A DNA stretch of 6,757 nt from Muribaculaceae bacterium (GCA_024400895.1 JAKSMA010000134.1:1-6757), one strand, 5' to 3'; shown: positions 1-6,297, counted from the stretch's first letter. The notes: generated by a model from the sequence alone, not told the origin. Numbers and translations: made by a program.

Positions 1-35
1 ACAACACGCAATCTCCACTAATGTTAAAAATCGCA

Positions 36-43
36 TTATATTT
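36..43 (+). promoter_or_regulatory. possible promoter -7 element upstream of the leucine-rich-repeat gene
   Basis: TATATTTG matches the Bacteroidota -7 consensus TAnnTTTG exactly. No convincing TTTG or TTG element lies 19-21 nt upstream, and the 5' untranslated region would be about 130 nt. The surrounding 179 bases are very A/T-rich, so a chance match is quite possible. No gene is evident between positions 1 and 179. Confidence 0.25.
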
Positions 44-179
44 GTTTTTATGAAAATTAGTGATTAATTTTAAACAGAACTTTTTAAATATCATATATAG
101 TATGGAAAATGATTCGGGCTCACACTAGCTTGAACTCCATCTTAAGTAAATTATATAATTAAATTAAATCACTTAGCTT

Positions 180-1616
180 ATGAAAGGTATTATAATGTTG
201 TTTGCATTGATGTTGACAAGTGTTGCGTCTTATGCAAGTGATACTCTTTTGTTTGAAATTAAGCCTTCTCAAACACAAAGGGGCGTACGCTTTGCCGACT
301 GGAAAGAGACCTCCAGATACATAAAGGAGGGAATGCTCAAATATCAGGTGATTATTAATGCAAAGAATCAAGAGAAGTTCGCCATATTGAATGAAGCCGA
401 CACAGCCTTGAAAGGGAAGGTGGAGATTCCTCAATACGTTCATTCTGAAGAGGACGGCGATTTGGAAGTGAGAGGTCTGGGGCTTTACGCCTTTTATCTG
501 GGCAGGATGTCGGAAGTGAAGCTGCCTGAAAGTGTGGAATATATCGGCGACTTGGCTTTTTATCGCTGCTATGGGCTTGAAAAGCTGAATATTCCAGAGA
601 AAGTCCACACCATCGGCAATTGGGCTTTCGTGTATTCCGCGCTCGACTCCATTCGCTTTCCCGATAATCTGGTCAACTTGGGAGGACTCATTTATGATGG
701 TGCGGTTGATAATAAAAACCATTTCAGGCGTTTAAGATACCTCTATTTGGGTAAAAACATATCAAACATCAAGCAGAACGTTAACAGAGATGGGTTGAAA
801 TGGTATTATGAAACCTATTATGTGTTAGCAAATCGTTTCTGTAATTTGGAAGCGATAGAAGTGTCGCCTGACAATGATGTTTATTACAGTGTAGACGGTG
901 TTCTGTTTAGAAAACAGGACAATATGTTTTGCATATACCCACGTGAAAAAAAAGATTTAATCTATCGTATGCCCGATGACACACGGACGATGTTTCGAGA
1001 TGGACTGCAATCAAGGTCTGCATTTATATTTAATGACTATTTACAGATTCTGAAGTTCTCTGACGAAATGGATTCAATACCGGCAGAAGCAATTTGGTGG
1101 TGTGAAAGCTTGAAAACTATTATTTTGCCTAAAAACCTTAAGTGTATTAGTTCGTTTATTAGGACTTTCTCAACGGGAATTAAGTCTGTATATGCACAAA
1201 ATCCAATTCCGAGCGAAGTGAGTGATTATGTGGTTAAATACGGATTTGAAAGTACATCTGGGCCTCATGATGTTTTTAAAAATACCATATTATATGTTCC
1301 AAGAGGCAGTGCAGAGGCGTATCAAGTTCATCCTGTTTGGGGAACTCATTTTAAAGAAGTCAAAGAATACGACACCATCGACTACCGCCTCGATGATTTC
1401 AGTTCATGTGATGAATTGGTTGCCGATAGCGACAAGGCAGTGGTAGACGGAAACAACGTGAGAATTGTCAGCGACGACCATCATGCCGTGGCATATATCT
1501 ACGACATGCAAGGCCGCATTGTAGCTGCCGGAAAAGAGAGGGAATTCACCTTGAACAGCAAAGGCATTTTCTTGCTGAAATTCAAAAACCTCACCAAGAA
1601 GTTTATTGTCAGGTAA
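180..1616 (+). CDS. secreted BspA-type leucine-rich-repeat protein with C-terminal sorting-like domain
   Basis: This 478-residue protein has an N-terminal signal peptide: MKG, a hydrophobic run at residues 4-15, and likely cleavage after ASYAS near residue 20. The body carries irregular BspA/LRR_5-type repeats. The clearest are at about residues 100-170 (LPESVEYIGDLAFYRC, then IPEKVHTIGNWAF), with weaker ones at about 215-265 and 288-325. The segment LYVPRGSAEAYQ (371-382) followed by W387 is the usual end cap of these arrays. Residues about 418-478 (AYIYDMQGRIVAAG, a Gly-Ile-Phe turn and a final KKFIVR) resemble a type IX secretion system type A sorting domain. The protein is therefore probably exported and either held on the surface or released. 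BspA-like proteins often bind host or matrix proteins, but nothing here fixes a ligand. Many repeats are degenerate. The ATG at 180 was chosen because the signal peptide follows directly; an in-frame ATG at codon 6 is an alternative. The gene appears monocistronic, with a terminator about 40 nt after the stop. Confidence 0.85.
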   Translation: MKGIIMLFALMLTSVASYASDTLLFEIKPSQTQRGVRFADWKETSRYIKEGMLKYQVIINAKNQEKFAILNEADTALKGKVEIPQYVHSEEDGDLEVRGLGLYAFYLGRMSEVKLPESVEYIGDLAFYRCYGLEKLNIPEKVHTIGNWAFVYSALDSIRFPDNLVNLGGLIYDGAVDNKNHFRRLRYLYLGKNISNIKQNVNRDGLKWYYETYYVLANRFCNLEAIEVSPDNDVYYSVDGVLFRKQDNMFCIYPREKKDLIYRMPDDTRTMFRDGLQSRSAFIFNDYLQILKFSDEMDSIPAEAIWWCESLKTIILPKNLKCISSFIRTFSTGIKSVYAQNPIPSEVSDYVVKYGFESTSGPHDVFKNTILYVPRGSAEAYQVHPVWGTHFKEVKEYDTIDYRLDDFSSCDELVADSDKAVVDGNNVRIVSDDHHAVAYIYDMQGRIVAAGKEREFTLNSKGIFLLKFKNLTKKFIVR

Positions 1617-1653
1617 CCTTTCGGAAATTATAACCGATATTTATGACTGATAT

Positions 1654-1690
1654 TAAGCCCGATGATTTTGAATCTCGGGCTTATTTACTT
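1654..1690 (+). terminator. intrinsic terminator after the leucine-rich-repeat gene
   Basis: TAAGCCCGA (1654-1662) pairs with TCGGGCTTA (1675-1683). GATT (1664-1667) pairs with AATC (1671-1674) at the tip, leaving one bulged T and a 3-nt loop. The 13-bp stem is followed by TTTACTT, a modest T-rich tail. The stem is itself A/T-flanked, so some termination in the opposite direction is possible. Confidence 0.75.
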
Positions 1691-2020
1691 CATGCATAAT
1701 AGATGCCTTATTGGGCTTGCTGGTAGGTGTGACGATGGCGTAAATTTATGCTGTCGTTCTTCGGCGATTGTTTTTTCGGGTTGCTTTTAAGGCAATGCCA
1801 ATTTGGATTTTGCTTTGGGGAAAACGCGAACATATTTGGTCAAAAGAACGGTGTTTCGGGTGTTTCGGGTGTTTCAGGTGTTTCGAGTGTTTTTGTTGTT
1901 TTGCTTTCATTTGCCACCGAAAATCATTTGAGATTTTATTTACACTCACATAGATTTCAGGTCGTCAAATCACTTTTTGCATTATTTTATTAATTATAAT
2001 GTGGATTGTTGGCTGAAATG
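1691..2020. other. gene-free intergenic stretch
   Basis: I see no credible gene here. Open frames of 60-80 codons exist on both strands (for example 1748-1993 + and 1746-1949 -), but they overlap each other, are rich in Phe/Cys or Lys/His, and have no family resemblance. They arise largely from the 9-bp tandem repeat at 1850-1894, which forces GVS repeats on one strand and KHP on the other. The rest is A/T-rich, without a recognisable RNA gene. Confidence 0.6.
1850..1894. repeat. 9-bp tandem minisatellite, about 5 units
   Basis: Consecutive units are GGTGTTTCG, GGTGTTTCG, GGTGTTTCA, GGTGTTTCG and AGTGTTTTT. A further degenerate unit may be GTTGTTTTG at 1895-1903. The unit length is a multiple of three, so the array keeps reading frames open on both strands. 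It lies about 150-200 nt upstream of the thrS promoter. Function is unknown; copy number may vary between strains by slippage. Confidence 0.85.
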
Positions 2021-2051
2021 TTTCGCAAATCCAAATTATTGTGTAAATTTG
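2021..2051 (+). promoter_or_regulatory. promoter of the thrS-infC-rpmI-rplT operon
   Basis: TAAATTTG at 2044-2051 is an exact match to the Bacteroidota -7 consensus TAnnTTTG. TTTC at 2021-2024, 19 nt upstream, is a one-mismatch -33 element (TTTG expected). Transcription would start near 2057-2060, giving a leader of about 57 nt before the thrS ATG. This is the only strong promoter-like site seen between the upstream terminator and thrS. Confidence 0.65.
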
Positions 2052-2059
2052 CATCTTGA

Positions 2060-2099
2060 TTTATAATGCAATGTAGTGCCGTTGTATGGCACGAATAAA
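2060..2099 (+). promoter_or_regulatory. thrS leader hairpin mimicking a tRNA-Thr anticodon arm; candidate ThrRS operator
   Basis: GTGCC (2076-2080) pairs with GGCAC (2088-2092) around the loop GTTGTAT, giving a 5-bp stem and 7-nt loop, the exact geometry of an anticodon arm. Numbered as in tRNA, the loop has U33, anticodon U34-G35-U36 (threonine, reading ACA) and A37. An outer helix, TTTAT (2060-2064) with ATAAA (2095-2099), may clamp the element, leaving an 11-nt bulge on the 5' side. The hairpin ends 23 nt before the thrS ATG, where a bound protein could block ribosome entry. In E. coli, ThrRS represses thrS translation through an anticodon-like arm in its leader, with G35 and U36 as identity bases. 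The same mechanism here is inference. Position 32 is G instead of the usual pyrimidine, a point against. Confidence 0.5.
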
Positions 2100-2115
2100 C
2101 TAACAAAACTGAAGT

Positions 2116-4071
2116 ATGATCAACATTAAATTTCCTGATGGAAGTGTAAAGCAATTTGAAAGTGGCGTTACTCCACTTGATGTTGCAAAAAGTATTAGCG
2201 AGGGTCTCGCAAGAATGATTCTCGCAGCATCATTTAACGACGAAGAGTGGGACATCACTCGCCCCATTTGTAGCGATGGCGAGATTAAGCTCTTTAAGTG
2301 GGACGACAAGGAAGGCAAGCACGCTTTCTGGCACACATCGGCTCACTTGCTGGCAGAAGCTCTTCAAGAACTTTACGATGGCATTCAATTCGGTATCGGC
2401 CCTGCTATTGAAAATGGCTTCTACTACGATATCGATCCAGGTGAAAACACCATCACAAGCGCTGATTTCGCAAAAATCGAAAAGAAGATGCAAGAAATCG
2501 TGTCGCGCAAAGAGGCTGTGGTTCGTGCCGACATTTCAAAGGCTGACGCCTTGAAGAGCTTCGGCGATAAGGGACAAACCCTCAAGTGCGAACTTATCAG
2601 CGAACTTGAAGATGGCAACATCACCACATACACACAAGGCAATTTTACCGACCTTTGCAAGGGACCACACATCCCAAGCACTGAAAGCATCAAGGCTGTG
2701 AAGATTCTCTCTATCGCTGGCGCTTACTGGCGTGGCGACGAGAAGCGTCCACAGTTGGTTCGTGTATATGGTATCAGCTTCCCTAAGAAGAAGATGCTCG
2801 ACGAATACCTCACCATGCTTGAAGAAGCCAAGAAGCGCGACCACCGCAAGCTTGGTAAGGAAATGGAACTCTTCACATTCTCTCAGAATGTAGGTCAAGG
2901 TCTTCCACTGTGGTTGCCAAAGGGCGCTATGCTTCGCAACCGCTTGCAAGAAATGCTTTCAAAGATTCAGCGCAAGTATGGCTATCTGCCAGTAATCACT
3001 CCTCATATTGGTAACAAGAACCTTTATGTCACTTCTGGCCACTATGCAAAGTATGGCAAGGATTCATTCCAGCCAATCCACACACCTGAAGAAGGTGAAG
3101 AATACTTGCTGAAGCCAATGAACTGCCCTCACCACTGCGAGATTTTCCGTTCATCGCCTCGCAGCTACAAAGACCTCCCATTGCGCTTTGCTGAATTCGG
3201 TACCGTTTACCGCTATGAACAGAGTGGTGAGCTCCACGGCTTGACCCGCGTGCGTAGCTTCACTCAAGACGATGCTCACTTGTTCTGTACTCCAGAGCAA
3301 CTCAAGCAGGAATTCCTTGCCGTGATGGATATCATCAACTTCGTGTTCAACACCTTCGGCTTTGAATATGAAGCACAGATTTCGCTCCGCGACCCTAACA
3401 ACAAGGAAAAATATGTGGGCACCGACGAAAACTGGGAAAAGGCACAACAGGCAATCGTTGAAGCATGTGCAGAAAAAGGCCTTCCTGCTGTTCAGGTAGA
3501 AGGTGAAGCTGCATTCTATGGTCCAAAGCTCGACTTTATGGTGAAGGATGCACTTGGCCGTCGTTGGCAGCTCGGTACCATCCAAGTTGACTACAACTTG
3601 CCAGAACGCTTCGGCTTGGAATACACCGGTAGCGACAACCAGAAGCACCGCCCAGTGATGATTCACCGTGCACCATTCGGCTCAATGGAGCGCTTCGTGG
3701 CTGTACTTTTGGAACACACTGCAGGCCATCTGCCATTGTGGCTCGCATCCGAACAATGCGTTGTGCTTCCTATTAGTGAAAAATATAACGAATATGCTCA
3801 ACACGTGGTTGATGTTCTCGACGAACAAGGCGTGCGTGCTGCAATCGATGTTCGTAATGAAAAAATTGGACGCAAAATTCGCGACAACGAACTCAAGCGC
3901 ATCCCATATTTGCTCATTGTAGGCGAAAAAGAAGCTGCAAATGAGGAAGTTTCTGTAAGAAAACAGGGAGAAGGTGATAAAGGTTCAGAAAAAATTCTTA
4001 CCTTTGCAGCCGAAATCAATGCGCAAGTTGCTGCTCAAACCGATTTTGCAACCGTATTGAAGAAGAAATAA
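2116..4071 (+). CDS. thrS: threonine--tRNA ligase (ThrRS)
   Basis: This cytoplasmic class II aminoacyl-tRNA synthetase charges tRNA-Thr with threonine using ATP. At 651 residues it is the normal full length. The order is an N-terminal TGS domain (about 1-61), an editing domain with HTSAH (H73, H77) and C181/H185 that removes mischarged serine, the catalytic core (about 245-540) and the C-terminal anticodon-binding domain (about 545-650). The catalytic zinc ligands correspond to C337 (KPMNCPHH), H388 (TQDDAHLF) and H517 ([13 protein letters not shown]). Motif 2 lies around residues 357-380 and the motif 3 arginine is R526. All key residues are present, so it should be active in both synthesis and editing. 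The ATG at 2116 starts directly at the TGS domain ([10 protein letters not shown]). No Shine-Dalgarno sequence precedes it, only A-rich sequence. It is the first gene of the operon, and infC begins 19 nt after its stop. Autoregulation through the leader hairpin is suspected. Confidence 0.98.
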   Translation: MINIKFPDGSVKQFESGVTPLDVAKSISEGLARMILAASFNDEEWDITRPICSDGEIKLFKWDDKEGKHAFWHTSAHLLAEALQELYDGIQFGIGPAIENGFYYDIDPGENTITSADFAKIEKKMQEIVSRKEAVVRADISKADALKSFGDKGQTLKCELISELEDGNITTYTQGNFTDLCKGPHIPSTESIKAVKILSIAGAYWRGDEKRPQLVRVYGISFPKKKMLDEYLTMLEEAKKRDHRKLGKEMELFTFSQNVGQGLPLWLPKGAMLRNRLQEMLSKIQRKYGYLPVITPHIGNKNLYVTSGHYAKYGKDSFQPIHTPEEGEEYLLKPMNCPHHCEIFRSSPRSYKDLPLRFAEFGTVYRYEQSGELHGLTRVRSFTQDDAHLFCTPEQLKQEFLAVMDIINFVFNTFGFEYEAQISLRDPNNKEKYVGTDENWEKAQQAIVEACAEKGLPAVQVEGEAAFYGPKLDFMVKDALGRRWQLGTIQVDYNLPERFGLEYTGSDNQKHRPVMIHRAPFGSMERFVAVLLEHTAGHLPLWLASEQCVVLPISEKYNEYAQHVVDVLDEQGVRAAIDVRNEKIGRKIRDNELKRIPYLLIVGEKEAANEEVSVRKQGEGDKGSEKILTFAAEINAQVAAQTDFATVLKKK

Positions 4072-4090
4072 TAACGATTAAAATTACTTG

Positions 4091-4780
4091 ATGGAGAAAA
4101 AACCATTTTGGAGTGGGCCCCGCAAACCAATGACTGGCGGACCTGGACCTCGCCCACAAGGTGGCCGAAACAAATTTCGCGGCAACCAAAAAAAGGATAA
4201 AGATGAACATGCAATCAACGACCAGATTCGTGCTCAAGAAGTGCGATTGGTTGGCGACAATGTAGAAGAAGGTATTTATCCTATCGCTAAAGCGCTCAAG
4301 ATTGCCGACGATTTGGAACTCGACCTCATCGAAATCGCCCCTATGGCTCAACCACCCGTGTGCCGTGTGATGGACTATCAAAAGTTCCAATATCAGCAAC
4401 GCAAACGCTTGAAAGAGCAAAAGGCGAAATCCACCAAGGTAGTGGTGAAGGAAATCAGATTCGGTCCACAAACCGATGCTCACGACTACGATTTCAAGCT
4501 CAAGCATGCCATTGGCTTCCTTAAAGAAGGCGCCAAGGTGAAGAGCTATGTGTTCTTTAAAGGCCGTTCTATCCTTTTCAAGGAACAGGGTGAAGTGCTT
4601 CTGCTTCGTTTTGCCAACGACCTGGAAGAATATGGCAAGCTCGACCAAATGCCAGTGCTTGAAGGTAAGCGTATGACCATTATGCTTTCGCCTAAGAAAG
4701 CAAAGGATGCTCCAAAGAAGGACAAGCAAAAGGCCGAAAAGCCAGCTGCTAAGCCTGAAACCACTGCTCCTGAAGAGTAA
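4091..4780 (+). CDS. infC: translation initiation factor IF-3
   Basis: IF3 binds the 30S subunit, keeps it apart from 50S and checks start codon and initiator tRNA. This copy has 229 residues, against about 180 in E. coli. The IF3 N domain begins near residue 41 ([16 protein letters not shown], 42-57) and includes [17 protein letters not shown] (83-99). A lysine-rich linker (about 103-119) leads to the C domain (about 120-202: [20 protein letters not shown], then VFFKGRS and [10 protein letters not shown]). The extra length is a basic Gly/Pro/Arg/Lys-rich extension of about 40 residues at the front and a Lys/Ala/Pro tail of about 28 at the end. Both are probably disordered and RNA-contacting, an inference from composition. 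ATG 4091 is preferred. An in-frame stop at 4079-4081 limits upstream choices to that ATG or the adjacent TTG at 4088, so the N-terminal extension is real unless initiation is internal. It uses an ordinary ATG, not the rare AUU of E. coli infC. Confidence 0.96.
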   Translation: MEKKPFWSGPRKPMTGGPGPRPQGGRNKFRGNQKKDKDEHAINDQIRAQEVRLVGDNVEEGIYPIAKALKIADDLELDLIEIAPMAQPPVCRVMDYQKFQYQQRKRLKEQKAKSTKVVVKEIRFGPQTDAHDYDFKLKHAIGFLKEGAKVKSYVFFKGRSILFKEQGEVLLLRFANDLEEYGKLDQMPVLEGKRMTIMLSPKKAKDAPKKDKQKAEKPAAKPETTAPEE

Positions 4781-4787
4781 TCCCGTA

Positions 4788-4835
4788 AAGCGAAAAGAAA
4801 AGGAGTGTAGGCTTGGTAAGTGCCTGCCTCCGCTT
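4788..4835 (+). promoter_or_regulatory. stem-loop in the infC-rpmI spacer with a tRNA-Thr(GGU)-like loop
   Basis: GGAG (4802-4805) and GTAGGC (4807-4812) pair with GCCTGC (4822-4827) and CTCC (4828-4831), a 10-bp stem broken by one bulged T, around a 9-nt loop. AAGC (4788-4791) can pair with GCTT (4832-4835) as an outer clamp. The loop contains TTGGTAA (4813-4819), the sequence of a tRNA-Thr(GGU) anticodon loop. Closing C4812 with G4820 would give a 7-nt loop at the cost of a 2-nt bulge. The nearest T-run (4845-4851) starts 13 nt after the main stem, too far for a normal terminator. This suggests an attenuator-like or translational element for rpmI-rplT. L20 controls this gene pair through an mRNA leader in E. 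coli and Bacillus, so a ribosomal-protein site is the main alternative. Confidence 0.45.
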
Positions 4836-4866
4836 ATTAATAACTTTTTTTAAATAACAACAAAAA

Positions 4867-5064
4867 ATGCCAAAAGTTAAGACTAATTCCGGTGCCAAAA
4901 AAAGGTTCACCTTTACCGGAACAGGAAAGATTAAAAGAAAACATGCTTACAAGAGTCACATCTTGACAAAGAAGACCAAGAAGGTGAAGAGAAACCTTAC
5001 TCACGTTGCTATCGTGGACAAGGCTAACCTCGATTCAGTTCGTCTCCTTCTCGTTAAGAAGTAA
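4867..5064 (+). CDS. rpmI: 50S ribosomal protein L35 (bL35)
   Basis: This small basic protein of the large ribosomal subunit has 65 residues, the standard family length. The signature starts at the N-terminus ([13 protein letters not shown], residues 2-14), with [15 protein letters not shown] at 30-44, which fits the L35 fold that threads into 23S rRNA. The ATG is fixed by the conserved start MPKVKT. It is preceded by an A-rich stretch (ATAACAACAAAAA) without a Shine-Dalgarno site, as usual in this phylum. The order infC-rpmI-rplT is conserved very widely in bacteria. The 86-nt spacer before it is longer than needed for coupling and holds a stem-loop. A 123-nt spacer follows before rplT, so translation of the two is probably not directly coupled. 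Confidence 0.98.
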   Translation: MPKVKTNSGAKKRFTFTGTGKIKRKHAYKSHILTKKTKKVKRNLTHVAIVDKANLDSVRLLLVKK

Positions 5065-5132
5065 TTCACTATCGAGTTAAGTTTTATTTTAATCAAAAGA
5101 GATTTTTTTTATCATTTTTATTAACCGAGTGT

Positions 5133-5165
5133 TTAGCACATAAGAGCACCACAGCGTGCCGCTAA
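5133..5165 (+). promoter_or_regulatory. stem-loop in the rpmI-rplT spacer
   Basis: TTAGC (5133-5137) pairs with GCTAA (5161-5165), and inside it GCAC (5146-5149) pairs with GTGC (5156-5159) around a 6-nt loop, separated by an asymmetric internal loop. AGCAC occurs twice, 10 nt apart (5135-5139 and 5145-5149), and GTGC can pair with either, so two folds compete. The element ends 22 nt before the rplT ATG in a 123-nt spacer whose first part is plain A/T-rich sequence. L20 repression acting on this mRNA is known in other bacteria; a role here is inference. Confidence 0.35.
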
Positions 5166-5187
5166 CATTCAAAATCAATTTAAAAAA

Positions 5188-5538
5188 ATGCCAAGATCAG
5201 TAAATCACGTTGCTTCAAGAGCTAAACGTAAAAAGATTCTTAAACTTACAAGAGGTTATTTCGGCGCTCGCAAAAACGTCTGGACCGTTGCCAAGAACAC
5301 TTGGGAAAAAGGTTTGACTTATGCTTATCGCGATCGTAAGAACAAAAAGCGCAACTTCCGCGCTCTTTGGATTCAACGTATCAACGCAGCTGCGCGTCTC
5401 GAAGACCTTTCATACTCTAAGCTCATGGGTATGCTTCACAAGGCAGGTATCGAAATCAACCGTAAGGTGCTCGCTGACCTCGCTATGAACAACCCTGAAG
5501 CTTTCAAGGCTATCGTAGAAAAGGCTAAGAACGCTTAA
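5188..5538 (+). CDS. rplT: 50S ribosomal protein L20 (bL20)
   Basis: L20 binds 23S rRNA early and is required for the first steps of 50S assembly. In E. coli and Bacillus it also represses its own operon by binding mRNA. The 116 residues match the family length. The long basic N-terminal helix region ([20 protein letters not shown], then [20 protein letters not shown] at 23-42) is followed by [16 protein letters not shown] (55-70). The globular C-terminal part (about 71-112) contains [17 protein letters not shown] (77-93). The ATG is fixed by the conserved MPRS start, and the upstream sequence TTTAAAAAA lacks a Shine-Dalgarno site. It is the last gene of the operon, with terminators starting about 40 nt after its stop. 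Confidence 0.98.
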   Translation: MPRSVNHVASRAKRKKILKLTRGYFGARKNVWTVAKNTWEKGLTYAYRDRKNKKRNFRALWIQRINAAARLEDLSYSKLMGMLHKAGIEINRKVLADLAMNNPEAFKAIVEKAKNA

Positions 5539-5569
5539 GAGTAGGGTAGTGCCTGAATAAGGCGCCTCT
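5538..5569 (+). other. stem-loop directly after the rplT stop codon
   Basis: GTGCCT (5549-5554) pairs with AGGCGC (5560-5565) around a GAATA loop. AGAG (5538-5541) pairs with CTCT (5566-5569) outside it, leaving a 7-nt bulge on the 5' side. No T-run follows, so this is not the terminator, which comes next. It may protect the mRNA 3' end, be a processing site, or bind a regulator. The GTAGTGCC-N7-GGC(A/G)C core resembles the thrS leader hairpin, but the loop does not read as a threonine anticodon. Confidence 0.35.
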
Positions 5570-5578
5570 AAGGGTATT

Positions 5579-5623
5579 AAATGGACAGATTCGCCCATCA
5601 AGGGCGATTCCGTCCATTTTTTT
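5579..5623 (+). terminator. main intrinsic terminator of the thrS-infC-rpmI-rplT operon
   Basis: ATGGAC (5581-5586) pairs with GTCCAT (5612-5617), with flanking A's and T's extending the base. TCGCCC (5591-5596) pairs with GGGCGA (5602-5607) around ATCAA. Between them two pairs (GA with TC) are flanked by A-C and T-T mismatches. A run of T's (5617-5623) follows immediately. This is a classical intrinsic terminator placed 40 nt after rplT. Confidence 0.88.
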
Positions 5624-5626
5624 GTT

Positions 5627-5657
5627 CTTGAAAAAACATTCAAGTTCTTTTTTTTTT
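5627..5657 (+). terminator. second, weaker terminator in tandem
   Basis: CTTGAA (5627-5632) pairs with TTCAAG (5639-5644) around a 6-nt loop, followed by TTC and then ten T's (5648-5657). The stem is short and A/T-rich, but the T-run is excellent. It probably backs up the stronger terminator just upstream, insulating the lipoprotein promoter. Confidence 0.55.
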
Positions 5658-5677
5658 AAAAAAACTGTGTAACTTTG
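5646..5677 (+). promoter_or_regulatory. promoter of the lipoprotein gene
   Basis: TAACTTTG (5670-5677) matches the Bacteroidota -7 consensus TAnnTTTG exactly. The -33 region falls in a T-rich stretch (TTCTTT, from 5645) with no clear TTTG. The T10-A7 tract (5648-5664) between the elements may bend the DNA. Transcription would start near 5684, about 32 nt before the ATG at 5716. Confidence 0.55.
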
Positions 5678-5715
5678 CAATCAAAACATTGCTAACCTCT
5701 TATTACTTTATTGAT

Positions 5716-6297
5716 ATGAAAAAAATAGTGCTTTTTGCTTGTTTAGCTCTTGCTTTTGTGGGCTTGAATTCGTGCGACGATGATGAAATGTATATTTGGG
5801 ATTATACCAATATTTCGGTGGGGATTACCGTACAAGATGCGAATGGAGTTGATTTGCTCGATTCTGCAGCGCTGAACACTGTGGTGAACGATGGAATCAC
5901 TGTGAGCTACGGTGGTCGCACTTATCCTCTTATGAATTTTGAGGAATACAATGAACTGTATTATACGCAGCATGACGCAAATCATCTGGCTAAAGTGAAG
6001 CGTAAAGCACTTGCTCCACGTCCATTAGGCTTGATTTTGTGGGACAAGAAACTACGACCACAATATCAATCCCGTAATTTTATGGAATTTGGCGACTTTG
6101 ATTCAACTGACGAGAGTGATAACATCTCTTTTACTATCAATTGGGGAGACGGTAAGTCTGATAATGTGGAAATCACTAATAAAATCCTCAAAAAAGCGAA
6201 ACATGGCCAGTTGATTTTTGAAAGAACTTTCAAACTCAATGGCAAATTAGTGTATAAAGGCGACAGTCCGTCGGTCATGCTTACTTTCCAGAAGTAG
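5716..6297 (+). CDS. putative surface-exposed lipoprotein of unknown function
   Basis: From ATG 5716 the product has 193 residues and starts with a lipoprotein signal peptide. MKK is followed by a hydrophobic core (IVLFACLALAFVGL, 4-17) and a lipobox LNSC with the acylated cysteine at residue 20. The cysteine is followed by DDDE. In Bacteroidota an acidic run just after the cysteine acts as an export signal to the outer face of the outer membrane, so surface display is likely (inference). The mature part looks like a small beta-rich domain: a strand-like opening (ISVGITVQDANGVDLLDS, 33-50), a tyrosine-rich middle (about 60-85), then SFTINWGDGKSDNVEI (138-153) and a final strand pair ending KGDSPSVMLTFQK. 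The protein resembles the many short Bacteroidales lipoproteins with a nonpolar N-terminal strand and a WGDG motif, but I do not recognise a named family. A TTG at 5689 in frame would add nine residues in front of the signal peptide and is less likely. It stands alone between two terminators upstream and a separate promoter downstream. Confidence 0.88.
   Translation: MKKIVLFACLALAFVGLNSCDDDEMYIWDYTNISVGITVQDANGVDLLDSAALNTVVNDGITVSYGGRTYPLMNFEEYNELYYTQHDANHLAKVKRKALAPRPLGLILWDKKLRPQYQSRNFMEFGDFDSTDESDNISFTINWGDGKSDNVEITNKILKKAKHGQLIFERTFKLNGKLVYKGDSPSVMLTFQK

Noticed and set aside
159..722. 187-codon reverse-strand open frame over the start of the leucine-rich-repeat gene
   Set aside because: It lies antisense to a gene with a clear signal peptide and repeat domains, and its translation resembles no known protein.
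1619..1640. TCGG/CCGA hairpin right after the leucine-rich-repeat gene
   Set aside because: Four pairs with a 9-nt loop and no T-run; the strong terminator at 1654-1690 makes it unnecessary.
1746..1993. Open frames of 60-80 codons on both strands over the 9-bp repeat
   Set aside because: They overlap one another, consist largely of repeat-derived residues and have no recognisable start context or family. The array keeps frames open by itself.
4841..4848. TAACTTTT as a promoter for rpmI
   Set aside because: It lacks the final G of the -7 consensus, and no TTTG lies 19-21 nt upstream. The T-run makes chance matches common.
5101..5120. T8 run in the rpmI-rplT spacer as an internal terminator
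   Set aside because: No stable GC-containing hairpin precedes it; only A/T pairing is available. Termination here would cut off rplT.
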